A stretch of 64,000 nucleotides of DNA, taken from the NCBI RefSeq assembly GCF_003590095.1, contig NC_039493.1:1178001-1242000 (forward strand). Reading direction: 5' to 3'. Positions 50,401 to 60,988 of this stretch are shown piece by piece. The stretch comes from Trichoplusia ni (lineage: Eukaryota > Arthropoda > Insecta > Lepidoptera > Noctuidae). The notes under the pieces are model-generated. The model saw only the letters and a list, made by a program, of their open reading frames with translations, searched no databases and was not told where the DNA came from. The first letter of the stretch is position 1, and each line of letters opens with the position of its first letter. The translations under genes and the position numbers were made by a program.

Positions 50401-53400
50401 GATACGCCCCGCCCCACAGAAGCGCGACTCGTTCCGCGAGCACGTGCAGATCCACGAGGGCCCGCGCCACGCGTGCTCGTACTGCCCGATGCGCTTCATA
50501 CTCCTCATGATACGCCCCGCCCCACAGAAGCGCGACTCGTTCCGCGAGCACGTGCAGATCCACGAGGGCCCGCGCCACGCGTGCTCGTACTGCCCGATGC
50601 GCTTCATACTCCTCATGATACGCCCCGCCCCACAGAAGCGCGACTCGTTCCGCGAGCACGTGCAGATCCACGAGGGCCCGCGCCACGCGTGCTCGTACTG
50701 CCCGATGCGCTTCATACTCCTCATGATACGCCCCGCCCCACAGAAGCGCGACTCGTTCCGCGAGCACGTGCAGATCCACGAGGGCCCGCGCCACGCGTGC
50801 TCGTACTGCCCGATGCGCTTCATACTCCTCATGATACGCCCCGCCCCACAGAAGCGCGACTCGTTCCGCGAGCACGTGCAGATCCACGAGGGCCCGCGCC
50901 ACGCGTGCTCGTACTGCCCGATGCGCTTCATACTCCTCATGATACGCCCCGCCCCACAGAAGCGCGACTCGTTCCGCGAGCACGTGCAGATCCACGAGGG
51001 CCCGCGCCACGCGTGCTCGTACTGCCCGATGCGCTTCATACTCCTCATGATACGCCCCGCCCCACAGAAGCGCGACTCGTTCCGCGAGCACGTGCAGATC
51101 CACGAGGGCCCGCGCCACGCGTGCTCGTACTGCCCGATGCGCTTCATACTCCTCATGATACGCCCCGCCCCACAGAAGCGCGACTCGTTCCGCGAGCACG
51201 TGCAGATCCACGAGGGCCCGCGCCACGCGTGCTCGTACTGCCCGATGCGCTTCATACTCCTCATGATACGCCCCGCCCCACAGAAGCGCGACTCGTTCCG
51301 CGAGCACGTGCAGATCCACGAGGGCCCGCGCCACGCGTGCTCGTACTGCCCGATGCGCTTCGTGCAGCGCTCCAACATGCTGCGCCACGAGCGCCGCCAC
51401 ACGGGCGAGCGGCCCTACGCCTGCCCGCACTGCCCCAGGAGCTTCGCCGACAAGGGCGCCTGCACTTCGCATACTAGGTAAGTCTTTTAATGTCTATTGA
51501 AGCAGATTCAAGGTGGAGAAATAGAGATAATTTTAACAATAAAATCGATATAGCTACCTAGGTTTAAGCTTCTTTAACATCTTCTGTAACATTATGAAAT
51601 GCAAATAAATATATGAATATGATCCAAATCCTCACATCTATCCAGCTATGCAACCATGTTGTACATAAATATTCCCGATTTTCCGCTCTGCAGGTTGCTC
51701 TGCTTGGAGATGCAAGAATATTTAAGAGTATAGACGGAAAAACAATTAGACAGCACACGTAAACATTTAAACACCTCAAACCAACCAACCTTATACCTTG
51801 ACGTACATAAAAACTTAACTTACATATAAATATCCACAGGTCGTATTAAAACCATTACCATTGTATTATCAAAGATTATCCATAATAATTGTGACTATCC
51901 ATAATAATATTTAAAATACACGAATTATTATAAGTAAATACAAAAATTTTCAGGACCCATTCCAAAGACACATCTTACGCGTGCATGTATTGCGGCAAGA
52001 CATTCGTACAGAAGTCTAAATTGACGTACCACATCAGGAAACATACAGGAGAGAGTGAGTATTCAATTAGTTTCGTACTTAGGATGCTCCATAGTTATAA
52101 AAAAAACATGTTAACATATTAGTATGAATGATAACGACAATCTGATTGCATAACATTTTTAGATCTACGGAGCTGATGAACTAATAAATGTCCTGAAAAT
52201 GTAAATAAAAAAATATCGAATATTTGATCTGAATATTGTCTTGTTTTTAGATCTGGAGACTTGCGGCGTATGTTCGAAACTGTTTACAAGCGCTTGCTCG
52301 TTACGAGAACACATGAAGATACACCAACGTAAAAAGGAACTTGTTAAGTGCCCTCTATGTGGTAAGTTTAATGCACAATCCTACTTCCTACTAATATTAT
52401 AAACGCGAAAGTTTGTGTGTATGGATGTTTCTTGTCTTTTCTGTATTTTTTTACTGTCAGGGATGAGGGAAGAGCGGAGTTTTCTACTACTGGCATTTTA
52501 TAAGCTTAAATTGAGACTTTAGGACATGTATTTTGAACCAAATTGATATGAAATAAACTATTACTATTATTACTTGAAGACAATTATATTGTTACATTTC
52601 AGATCGTAAGTACGCGGACGAGCGCTACATGCTCCGCCACCTCCGTACGACGCACACGCACGAGCGCTTCCCCTGCCCCATCTGCAAGAAGCTGCTCACC
52701 AGCGCCTCGGGGCTCAGGCATCACGTCATCACGCATAGCACGCTTAAAACGCTCAGGGTGAGAATATATACAACATATGCTAAAAAATGAGTAGGACGCT
52801 GTAAATTTGTATAGGGTCGTTTTTTCAGCCAAGATCGTACGGACGAACACAGGCGTCTTTCAGTTGCAGGCTAAATTTTTTCGCGTTAAGGATTTGATTA
52901 TCAGTCTGATGACGTATTTAAATTTTTATTTACTAGACTAGTTAAAAAAGTAACTCCTTGTAGCTTAAAACAGTCTTTTATTGCATAAATTTTCGTGATT
53001 GTCACTAAATGTCCTTTCTATATTCAATTGTTACAGTGTAAAATGTGTCCAAAAGAATACTCAGTCAAAAGGACGATGATTAAACACTTCCGTCGTCGAC
53101 ATGGCTTCAAGGGCACAGAGCCAAACATCAAAGAATACTTTACCAGACTGGACCCCAGAGACTGTAACCTGGATCTCGACGAAGAAACTATGACCACAAT
53201 CTTCGGACCAGCGAAGAACAGATCAGAAGAAATACTAGTAGGAGACTTCGTTACACTTACAAATATAGAAGAAAATAAGGAATTAGAAGTGGAAGTCGAA
53301 GTAGAAAGAAATGAAACTCTAGAAGAAGAAAAGTCACAAACAGATGATGAGAAATCTACAGAGAGTGAGCCTGTCATGGCAAACGATGACGGGAAGATTG

Positions 53401-53501
53401 TTATTAAAGTTGAACCAGCGGAACCGCCGCCCGAACCAGCAGAGTTAGAACCGACTGACTTCGTTAGCGTTAAGATTGAGTCCATGGATGAGGAGAACTA
53501 G
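44622..53501 (+). CDS. C2H2 zinc-finger protein, about 23 fingers
   Basis: Ten exons, phases agree: 44622-44965 (ATG), 45046-46291, 46544-46765, 47695-47861, 48338-48497, 51284-51477, 51954-52054, 52251-52361, 52603-52757 and 53037-53501 (TAG). In this canonical reading the protein has 1054 residues. An acidic/basic N-terminus (MSSDDSDDEP, KKRKKTVPPKR, a likely nuclear signal) precedes about 23 C2H2 fingers. Early fingers are irregular and widely spaced. From CNECGKSFQYKSSLYMHKQDH onward they are canonical, with a TGERPY-type linker between fingers 17 and 18. The acidic C-terminal tail has two sumoylation-type motifs (IKVEP and VKIES). Likely a sequence-specific nuclear DNA-binding protein; no ZAD, BTB or KRAB domain seen. 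The intron 48498-51283 splits finger 16 and ends in the 108-bp tandem array. If an earlier repeated acceptor is used, up to 792 residues are inserted in frame. I cannot name the orthologue. Confidence 0.85.
46766..47694. other. Intron of the zinc-finger gene with LTR-like segment
   Basis: Between coding exons 3 and 4. From about 47022 there are three near-copies of GTGAAACCTCCTT, then CTATAAAAGACGGAGCG (a TATA-box-like context near 47112), then CTCTCTCTCCGGTGTC, and the block runs to about 47365 before the AT microsatellite. The TATA plus downstream GC-rich transcript-start-like sequence resembles a solo LTR, but terminal TG/CA and a target duplication were not established. Confidence 0.3.
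47375..47409. repeat. (AT)n microsatellite
   Basis: About 17 uninterrupted AT dinucleotides in the intron between zinc-finger exons 3 and 4. Likely length-variable; no function inferred. Confidence 0.95.
48650..48880 (+). repeat. Lepidopteran interspersed element, second copy, abutting the tandem array
   Basis: Shares in order with the element at 17237-17500: GGTAACTGGGT, GAGGAGGTCAGATAG, CAGTC, TTGTAAAAC, CCCCAACATA, AAGGCTAGG and a GATGA end. The copy here is longer in the middle (CCGCCTCCAGAGGCACTGG). Its 3' end (GCCGATGA) meets the first unit of the 108-bp array with no spacer. Non-coding, intronic. Confidence 0.6.
48880..51361 (+). repeat. 108-bp tandem array, 23 copies, carrying a 3' splice site and exon start
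   Basis: Unit starts fall at 48881 + 108n for n = 0 to 22; the last copy is truncated at 51361, where normal exon sequence resumes. Reading line by line, the sequence repeats exactly every 540 bases (five units) and I saw no variant base between copies. Each unit has 27 bases of intron end (CTCCTCATGATACG, then a C-rich tract, then CACAG) and 81 bases that begin AAGCGCGACTCGTTCC. These encode the second half of finger 16 and the first half of finger 17 (KRDSFREHVQIH, HACSYCPMRF), plus one extra codon. The unit is 36 codons, so the protein frame stays open through all copies; the intron part then reads LLMIRPAPQ. It is far richer in G+C than its surroundings. A CRISPR array is excluded because there are no unique spacers. 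It may be a real minisatellite or an assembly artefact. Confidence 0.93.
52388..52435. repeat. Helitron-like fragment
   Basis: TACTAATATTATAAACGCG followed by AAAGTTTGTG and ATGGATGTTT is the typical left part of a second short lepidopteran Helitron family. Only about 50 bases remain, in the intron between zinc-finger exons 8 and 9. Confidence 0.45.
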
Positions 53502-55144
53502 CATCCGTTTTAAACACTGGCTAATTGTAGTCACTAGGTGTTGTTAGAGATGAGTGAGACAATTAAATAGGAACTAGAGGCCTACCGCCATATCTTAAGG
53601 TAAGAATGTTGCAGTTGTGGAACAAAGACAATAAAGATAGTAATGAGTACTAATGAGCCATCGCACTTCCACATCAGTAACTGTACTTTAAGAAGTAGCG
53701 GCAAGCCTTCTCACAGTATCGTGAAAGAAGGTGAAGCGAAGAGAGGCGTGTATCATTGGCATGACTCTCTCATGCTTTTTCATCCGTCATGAGCTGCTTC
53801 TAGTCTTACCGCGTTAAGGTGTCATGTCATGTTTGGACCTGCTTGCAGTCTTATTGAATACCAGCATTTTGTAGCACCGGCCTACGTAAAATGGACCACA
53901 GTTTGGCATCACTTACAAACCTTGTGATTACAGTTATTCAGTGTTTTATGTTAATAAGTCAACAATTGTTAAGTAAATGATATGATAAAGTCCTAACTGT
54001 GCTGTGTGAATCATAATAATGCTATCCTTTTTTTGGATTCGTTAAATGTATCTGCACAACTAGGCACTAATGTTTGAATACTTTGAAAGCTTATTTCAGG
54101 TTCAAAGACTCCATCAATGGGAGAGTCACTGTTTTCTTGTTTGCTATAGATTATATATATTGCAATATGTATAAAGCTGTTTTAATTAGAGTATATACTT
54201 AACATAAGGTTTTATATCTTAAAGTAATATTTAACTGGTTGTTTTACAATCTGTTATTTCTAGTGCAATTATATGTTACAAAGGATAATAGTTAGGCAAA
54301 GTTCTAAAGTTAATTTAGAGCAATTTTTACTTTATATTAAGATTGAAATGTAAAGTTTTTATAAAACCACAAGATAATGTTTTGTCTAACATCCACAACA
54401 TAGTTCAAAATGTTTTATAATATTATTTGTAAATACTTTCTTCCTTGTTACCTTTGAAATATTCAAAAACATTCCATATTCCACATCAAAAATAAACAAA
54501 ATTGCATTGTTGAAATCTGGTATTTTTATTGTTACAAATATACTAAAATCACACATTGAAGTTATAGTAAAATATATCTAGCTGAAACAAGTAATCTCAG
54601 TAATACTTCAGTTGAATAAGTTAATTGTAGTAAATTCCTATTAGATACATCTAAATATTATATAGGCTAATGTTCTTACTATTTTAAGACTAAGTTGTTT
54701 GTCTAAGTAAACAAGTATTCTTGATTTACCTGGTGTTTCATTGACTCTTGATAAACTGACGTTTATACTAACAGTGTGGTGAAGACTTATGTTATAAAAA
54801 ATAAATAAGAAGTTTTAATGACCTATGAATAATATGTACATTGTTGTATTTACATCTAGTTTTAAAATTGGCATTCATGAAGAATATTTTTGAACCTCCT
54901 CCAACTGTTACTCATTACAAAAAAATGTTTTCCTAAACATATAATACACACTAAGATGTAATTTTCTTATACTCTGAACTGGTATGCTTCAAACTTGTTT
55001 GATCTATACTTCTCCAGGAACTCTGGCAAATATTATATTGTAACCATTTCGCCTGCTCGATTTAGAAATTACAATATTATTTGTCTGGTTGCAATACTTG
55101 CAATTCATCTTGAGTTTTTCTTTCACCCATCAAACTCTTTCCTT
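53502..55144. other. 3' UTR of zinc-finger gene and convergent intergenic DNA
   Basis: The plus-strand zinc-finger gene stops at 53501 and the minus-strand THAP gene stops at 55145, so both 3' ends lie here. An AATAAACAAAATT context near 54492 is a good polyadenylation signal for the plus-strand gene. The first 400 bases are less AT-rich than the rest. No coding frame or intact repeat was recognised. Confidence 0.5.
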
Positions 55145-56107
55145 TTAACATTTGCATAAAGAGCATTGTACTCCAATATCCCTTGTTTGTGGATCCATAT
55201 CAATCACTAGTTCAAGTTCCTGACTTGAGTCGTCAAAATTCTGAAAATATAATACCTATGTTTAACTGTATGGTAAACAATCTTGGTCTTTTTGCTTAAG
55301 AATAAAGATTTGTGTTAAATCATATGTTCAATAAAGCATACCAAATCAAATATACAAGTTGTAAAATAAATCAGTTGATTATTTATTTAATATGTTTGTG
55401 TTCAAAGACAAACCTGATTTAGAGATTTAGGTGCTCGTAATCTAAATGTCAGTTTATCTCATAACATTATTTATTTTTATTTTGGTATGTAAACAAAAGG
55501 CTATGAATGATTATTTTCCCCAATGATAGTCTTAAAGGCACTATATTTTGCTTGGGTATGAAATAAGAATTTTATTAGAAGTTGCCATAAGCTTCTATGA
55601 AAGATGAATTTGAAAAAAACATCTTATTACTTACATAGGGCTCTTCACATGAGTTTTTATTCGAACCATTTTTTCCACTTTCACGATTGATTTGATGTTG
55701 AAGAGCGCGTTTTCTTTTAATTTCCTTTTTCTCATCAGATTTCTGGTTCCATGTAAATTGGCTAGGAACCGCTTGTGGTTTCAGTTTAGGAGGAGCTGAA
55801 AAATGAATAGAATATACTTATAAATATAGGTATAAGCTTGCTCGTTTTTCCGCGTCAGTTTGTCTTAAATTCTTAATCAAGAGGCCGTAAGACATGATTA
55901 CTACTTACGATTATCTGTTGTGGGCTCTTTGTGTACAGCATAATCGTCGGGCATGAAATGTTTATAGCAAACTCGGGCATATTTTGAAGGGATATACGTT
56001 TCCCTGCGAATCGCCACTAGCCATTGCTTAGCGACGGCTTCATCTCTCGGAAATTTGTGTCCTCTCTTTTTTTCCGTGCACATCGGAACTGCACAATACT
56101 GAGGCAT
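55145..56107 (-). CDS. Small THAP-domain zinc-finger protein
   Basis: Three minus-strand exons: 55909-56107 (ATG), 55635-55795 and 55145-55240 (TAA), giving 151 residues. Residues 1-60 are a THAP domain: MPQYCAVPMC provides the first two cysteines, followed by the family's FPRDE region, a conserved tryptophan (KQWLVAIRR), and the CYKH pair with HFMPDDY after it (C2CH zinc site). The middle is basic (KKEIKRKRALQHQ) and the C-terminus short and acidic, ending in CSLCKC. THAP domains bind DNA and occur both in host regulators and in P-element-type transposases. No transposase catalytic domain follows here, so this is a stand-alone protein. Head-to-head with VWA8, 494 bases between start codons. 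Confidence 0.82.
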
Positions 56108-56601
56108 ATTTGGTCTTTTACAGTACCGTGTTCAGCCACTTTTAATTTTGTTGCAGCTTTTATTAAAACATTATTTTCGTGTCCCCAGCTTTGACTCTGG
56201 CTATATAAACCAAAACATAAACAAATGTTTAGTAAATGTCAAGTCATGGCTTTACGTGCGATAAAATATCAAATTATAAAATGAATGTAGGTTTCAAATT
56301 TACAATATGTTTTTATACAGTCAAATCGCATTTTTTCCTAGCATTTAAAATTTAAATCCTAATATTAAGAAAACCGAAATAATTTCCATAAAATATTGTT
56401 TTAGAACGCAAGCGATCAGCTGTTAACGCGGAAACGTCAGTGTGAGATTCAGTTTGACAATAAAGTTTTAGAAGTAGACTTTGACCTATAGATTATTAGA
56501 ATTTCTATAATAACTAAGTAATAAGAAATTGCGTAATGGCTTAGATATTAAAATATACACCTTACTCCATTTCCTAATGCGATAATTCCATTACTTTAAT
56601 C
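56108..56601. promoter_or_regulatory. Compact divergent promoter region, THAP gene / VWA8
   Basis: Only 494 bases separate the two start codons, so both promoters and 5' UTRs must lie here unless upstream non-coding exons exist. AT-rich; no TATA box in a convincing position. Included because the spacing is typical of a shared bidirectional promoter. Confidence 0.5.
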
Positions 56602-59280
56602 ATGTATAATCCCGCTGTAACAGTAAGAAGGATCGATGTTTTGATTCGTATTTTGGGCAATCGTAAACAAATATTAGCTGCTAACCCAGTGAGAAGTTAT
56701 GCTAGTGAGGATAAAGTGACCATAGGAGATATCAGTAAAGAGATTAAGGATCCTAAAAAGGTTGAATATGTGCCTCGAAAATACTGTAAGTGTTTACCTT
56801 GAAACTTTAGTTTATAACCTATAAATTTAAGTTTACGTCATGTTTTAGCCGATATCTTTGAAAGTAGACTTAATTAGGAGTACTCTAAGAAATATATAGG
56901 ATGTTTTAATCTGAACATTACACGAAAAATGCCTTTAGATTGAATTGATGTTATTAAGGCAAACTATTTTAATAAATTCTTAGCAGGAAGATACAAATAA
57001 ATCAAAGAAGTGAACTGGAATATAAATTATTTTGCTCTGTATCCTCCTGTTAAATTTCATTAAAAATCACTATTTCACATTCTGTCCTAGTGCATAAGTT
57101 CTTTAAAACTCTTATTTTGTAGTAACAATTGAAGATGCTGAAATAAAGTCACTGTCACAAAGCACCCTGAGGAACTTAAGATGGATGATGCAAAAAGATT
57201 TGCTCGGCCAGGACATGTTCCTGCTAGGAAGGCCTGGACCAAGCAGGTAAGTCACTTGTTTATTTCTTCTATGTTCTTTAAAATCTTATAATATTAGAGT
57301 GTGATTATCGTTTCTTAAACTGATTCTTATTAGTGAAAAGGTTTTAAGAAATAATTCTAATAATATTATTGTACAATGTAACCATTCAAAAAGCTAACAA
57401 TTTAAAAAAATCTTTAAATTTAAATAAAAAAATGTTATAATAAAAAAATATGAACATCTCTGAATTGAAACTTTGTGTTTAATAAAAAAAATGATTTAAA
57501 AAATGTAAAAAAAAGGAATTTTGTGTTTTCTAAATGGTTTACATCATTCTGGTACTCTCCAGGATTTTGCATAAGCTTATTAGATGTATATGACAATATA
57601 ATCCTTAAATATGACTATTATTTAAGTTAAAATCCACTCATAAAGAGTTATCTTAGTCAATAAAAGACTTAAAATAATTTTATGACAATCTACATAATTT
57701 ATATATTGAATATAAGCATGAAATATTGTGTATGGCATTACTAAATAATGTGTATTAAGATAAAATATAACATGTCAATATTGAACCTTACTGTCTTGGA
57801 CTCAAAGTCTACTTTCATATTTTACTGCTGTTCTGGAGTCTTTGGTGGCATGATTAGACGAAATTTGTACATTTCAATGCTGTGTGGTATTTCTACTGAT
57901 CTTTCGACTTTAGTATTTCTCTGCCAAATTGTGTTGCAATCATAGCTATGTTGAATAAGATGAAGGTCAACAAGCATACATTCTTAATATGCCTGATGTT
58001 TCAGAAGTAAATTCAGAAATAATCATCATCCCTTGCAGTCTCACAGCTGGGCAATAGGCCTATGTTTATGTGCTAGAGTAGGCTCTAGTTCTATCTGCAT
58101 AGATGTTAGTTATTGTGGTTAAACATTACACAAATTTCATCAAAAAATTGTTTAGCAGTTTTTGCGTGGAGAAGTAATAAACATAAAACCGCTCATACTT
58201 AAGAGTTTATTATAAGACTAGGATTCCCTCTATCCCTATACACTAGACCTTGCGTGCCTGGTATGCCTTGGCCAGCAGTTCTCACTTATAGTATGCTTAT
58301 TTAAAGAAGGAAAGATGGATCAGTATTGTTAAATTTTTACGTTATAACTATTTTTACTTTTGTTTTAGGAGAAAAGTCGCCCTGCAGTATTTAGAGTTGA
58401 CACAGAGGGAGTTGGAATACGTGGCTCTCTCGCGAGATACGACGGAAGCTGACCTCAAACAGAGAAGGGAGATTCAGAGCTCCACTGCCAAATATTTTGA
58501 TCAGGTTAGTGACGTAAAAAAAGAACCTCTAATTAATTTCAATTGCCTAGTGTAAAATATCTCTTAAGTCAGGGCTTTAGTGTTGTTTAAATAAATATTT
58601 TGTGGTAAGAGGTATTTCTGTGCTAGATTAATACGACATACGACAGAGATAGGACATAATTTGTTTTTGTAAAGCCTGAGAAAATAAAGGATTGAAAGAA
58701 ATTCATTTAGATTTATAATATTCGTTATTTCTGCCTTTCTTTTTAGAGTGCAGTACGCGCCGCAGTAGAAGGCCGAGTGCTGGTTCTTGAAGGTATAGAG
58801 AAGGCAGAACGTAATGTGCTGCCAGTGTTAAATAATTTGCTCGAAAACAGGGAGATGCATTTGGAAGATGGAAGGTTTTTGGTTCCGGCTTCCAGATATG
58901 ATAAACTACTAGAGGTATGTTGTTTTTTTTTTAACGTATTTATTGATAATCTGCTATAAGTAATGATATAATAATAACTTTTAGTATAGATTAAACCCAC
59001 TTGTGAAGACAAATACATATAATTAAATAATAATTTATTGATCTATGTACTTTCTAACGAAATACTTAATTCATTCTTCCAATCTGCCAAATTTCAATAC
59101 AACATTATTGCACAGGAACATGGTGCTGAAGAAGTTTCAAAATGGCGGCTGGTTCGCGTCGACGAGAACTTCCGCGTGATAGCGCTCGGTCTGCCGGTGC
59201 CGCGGTACAGCGGGCAGCCGCTCGATCCGCCGCTTAGATCTCGCTTCCAGGCCAGAGATGTCGCTACTATCGGTTTTGGG
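56602..59280 (+). CDS. VWA8: VWA8, mitochondrial AAA+ protein, first five coding exons
   Basis: Exons 56602-56785 (ATG), 57123-57246, 58369-58504, 58747-58914 and 59116-59280 join in phase into 259 residues. The N-terminus (MYNPAVTVRRIDVLIRILGN... ending RSYASEDK) is Arg-rich and acid-free, as a mitochondrial presequence should be. Then comes the first AAA+ module of VWA8: LRWMMQKDLLGQDMFLLG, a degenerate P-loop GRPGPSRR lacking the usual GKS/T, ELEYVALSRDTTEADLKQRR, VLEGIEKAERNVLPVLNNLL (Walker-B-like region), and FRVIALGLPVPRYSG followed by SRFQARD. These blocks are highly conserved in VWA8. The family is normally about 1900 residues with three AAA+ modules and a C-terminal VWA domain. After the GTAAGT donor at 59281 no further plus-strand exon was found up to 64000. 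The rest is therefore beyond the window or absent. Confidence 0.88.
58025..58070. repeat. Fragment of lepidopteran interspersed repeat
   Basis: ATCATCATCCCTTGCAG followed by CAGCTGGGCAATAGGCCT reads, on the minus strand, as the TGCCCAGC-type repeat end also seen near 22780, with ATC microsatellite-like sequence beside it. Short intronic remnant in VWA8. Confidence 0.35.
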
Positions 59281-59920
59281 GTAAGTCGATCAGAAATAAT
59301 CAACAAAATCACATTTAGGATAGGTGCACTTGATTCTGAACAGTACTGTGAATGAAAAAGTTAAGTTACTATATACTGTCTATCATGCTTTCATGCTTAA
59401 ACACGATTAGGCATGAAAGTGTTAGACACGAACAATAGTAAATGTAATATATTATGAATAGACTCATACCTACATAGAAAAGTATGCTTAAAGCTCAGAA
59501 AAATACGATCATTTCAGCCGTAAGAATCGGCATATCATCAGCAAGGCATAAGTTCCTACCGATCATAATGGAGTAAGTCCTTTCCCAATACAAATACTAC
59601 AATATTTTGATGAACGTCCTTATCCCATAAAACCGCAAGGCCACGTTTCATTTAAAACCTTTTTATACCATCCTTGAATTTAAATTTGGAAACAAATAGA
59701 AATAATTTATTCGATTAAGAAATTACAATGTCGTAAAAGCTATCTAATAAAAAAGCATTTTATTGCGTAGGCATTTAAGCTACGCATTTGTTTTCATGAC
59801 TGCCAAGTATTAAGAACCTTATAGAGTTGCCACTTAATAAATTTGATTCACTGCAAACTATCACAACATCAAATGTTACTTTATTTTCCGTGTGAAGGTA
59901 AATAAAAAATAACCGCAGTT
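59281..59920. other. VWA8 intron start / 3' flank of the opposite-strand gene
   Basis: Begins with a strong GTAAGT donor. The sequence to 59920 is AT-rich with no exon matching the expected continuation of VWA8. TTTATT near 59880-59925 on the plus strand could be the minus-strand gene's polyadenylation signal. Confidence 0.4.
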
Positions 59921-60988
59921 TTATTTTTTCTTTATATTTGTTTCGAATTTCAAACTTTTATAAGAAGGTTGAGATAGTAAACTTTCCGTGGTATTGGTTA
60001 TAATGGACTCAACTTTTTTGGGCAAATCGGGCATAAAGATATGGACCTGTCGTTTAGGGTTCTTGCTAACATCTGGTATCAGTTTCTTGTTCAGCATGTC
60101 CGCGTATTGTTTCTCGACGGCATTCTTCTCTGAGATCACTTTTTGCCGCGTTTGATCCACGTTAGTCCGGACGTCTCTGCCTTTTGTTTTGTGGCTGTCT
60201 TTTATTTTGGCGGGCGTCTCGTGCCGCGGCGTGATCTTCGCGTGCCGTGACTGCCGCGCGTAGTTCTCGATCGTGTTCGCGGACGTCGGCACATAAAAAT
60301 CGTGCCGATCAATATTCCCGTTTTGTTGCGCTTTTGGACTGTCTCCCCCTTTCGGCGAGGCTCGCCCCTCCTTACGTATGTCGGTTGTCGTTTTTGATTT
60401 TGACAAGTTGTGGTTCCGACGCTGTAGCTCAGGCCAGCTGTGTCGTGGCTGTGACATTCTTTCCGCATTCCCCGGCGCCAGTAAATCTATTTTACCAGCT
60501 AGATCTAACCACTGCAGCACACGTTCGGAAAGTTCAGTGTTCTCCTTGGCGTCGGTCCTGGCCGTTTTGTTTGCTCTCAAGTTCCTCATGTTGAAATCGA
60601 GACTTTCGTAATTGTGAAGATGTAACTCGTTCAGAGGCTGGGGACTGGCTTTTATAATGAACTCGTCGTCAATGTCTTCCACACCATTCAAGTTCAGCGT
60701 TTCAATATCGTCGTGGGAGGTGTTCGGCCGCTGGTTGATTCTCGACTTATCGCTCGTGAGAACAAGGTTGAGTTTTCGCAAGCAATCTTGTAGATCCTCG
60801 GTACGATGGCTGATGAGGTTGGTGTTGTTGGTGTTGGTGGCGCAGCTGGCCGAGGAGTTGGGCCGGCGCCGCTTGGCGTGCAGCTTGAGTAGGTAGGGGT
60901 CGTCGTGCGTGAGGATGGCGTGTCGGAAGCCGCCCACCCACACCGTCCTGACGTACATAGGCCGCTGCGAGGACTGCCACAGTACCAT
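59921..60988 (-). CDS. Unrecognised 355-residue protein, single coding exon
   Basis: Uninterrupted minus-strand frame, start ATG at 60986-60988 with an in-frame TGA upstream, stop at 59921. I do not recognise the family. The first ~45 residues are the most structured-looking part: MVLWQSSQRPMYVRTVWVGG followed by FRHAILTHDDPYLLKLHAKRR. Another likely conserved block is LSERVLQWLDLAGKIDLLAP near residue 150. The rest is hydrophilic, Lys/Asn/Ser-rich and probably disordered, with a final QVHIFMPDLPKK segment. No signal peptide, membrane segment or catalytic motif. Base composition is GC-richer than its surroundings, and codon use looks normal for a real gene. If VWA8 continues beyond 64000, this gene is nested on the opposite strand inside a VWA8 intron. 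Real gene likely; function unknown. Confidence 0.7.
   Translation of the reverse strand: MVLWQSSQRPMYVRTVWVGGFRHAILTHDDPYLLKLHAKRRRPNSSASCATNTNNTNLISHRTEDLQDCLRKLNLVLTSDKSRINQRPNTSHDDIETLNLNGVEDIDDEFIIKASPQPLNELHLHNYESLDFNMRNLRANKTARTDAKENTELSERVLQWLDLAGKIDLLAPGNAERMSQPRHSWPELQRRNHNLSKSKTTTDIRKEGRASPKGGDSPKAQQNGNIDRHDFYVPTSANTIENYARQSRHAKITPRHETPAKIKDSHKTKGRDVRTNVDQTRQKVISEKNAVEKQYADMLNKKLIPDVSKNPKRQVHIFMPDLPKKVESIITNTTESLLSQPSYKSLKFETNIKKK

Noticed and set aside
48880..51361. CRISPR-like array
   Set aside because: The whole unit repeats with no unique spacers, and the locus is a eukaryotic gene.
48745..51477. Four very long open frames across the tandem array, on both strands, as separate proteins
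   Set aside because: They are by-products of a GC-rich 108-bp unit with no stop in those frames. Only the frame continuous with the zinc-finger exon has a meaningful protein.
55145..56107. THAP gene as a P-element transposase remnant
   Set aside because: Three small intact exons end in a proper stop with no transposase domain or terminal repeats nearby.
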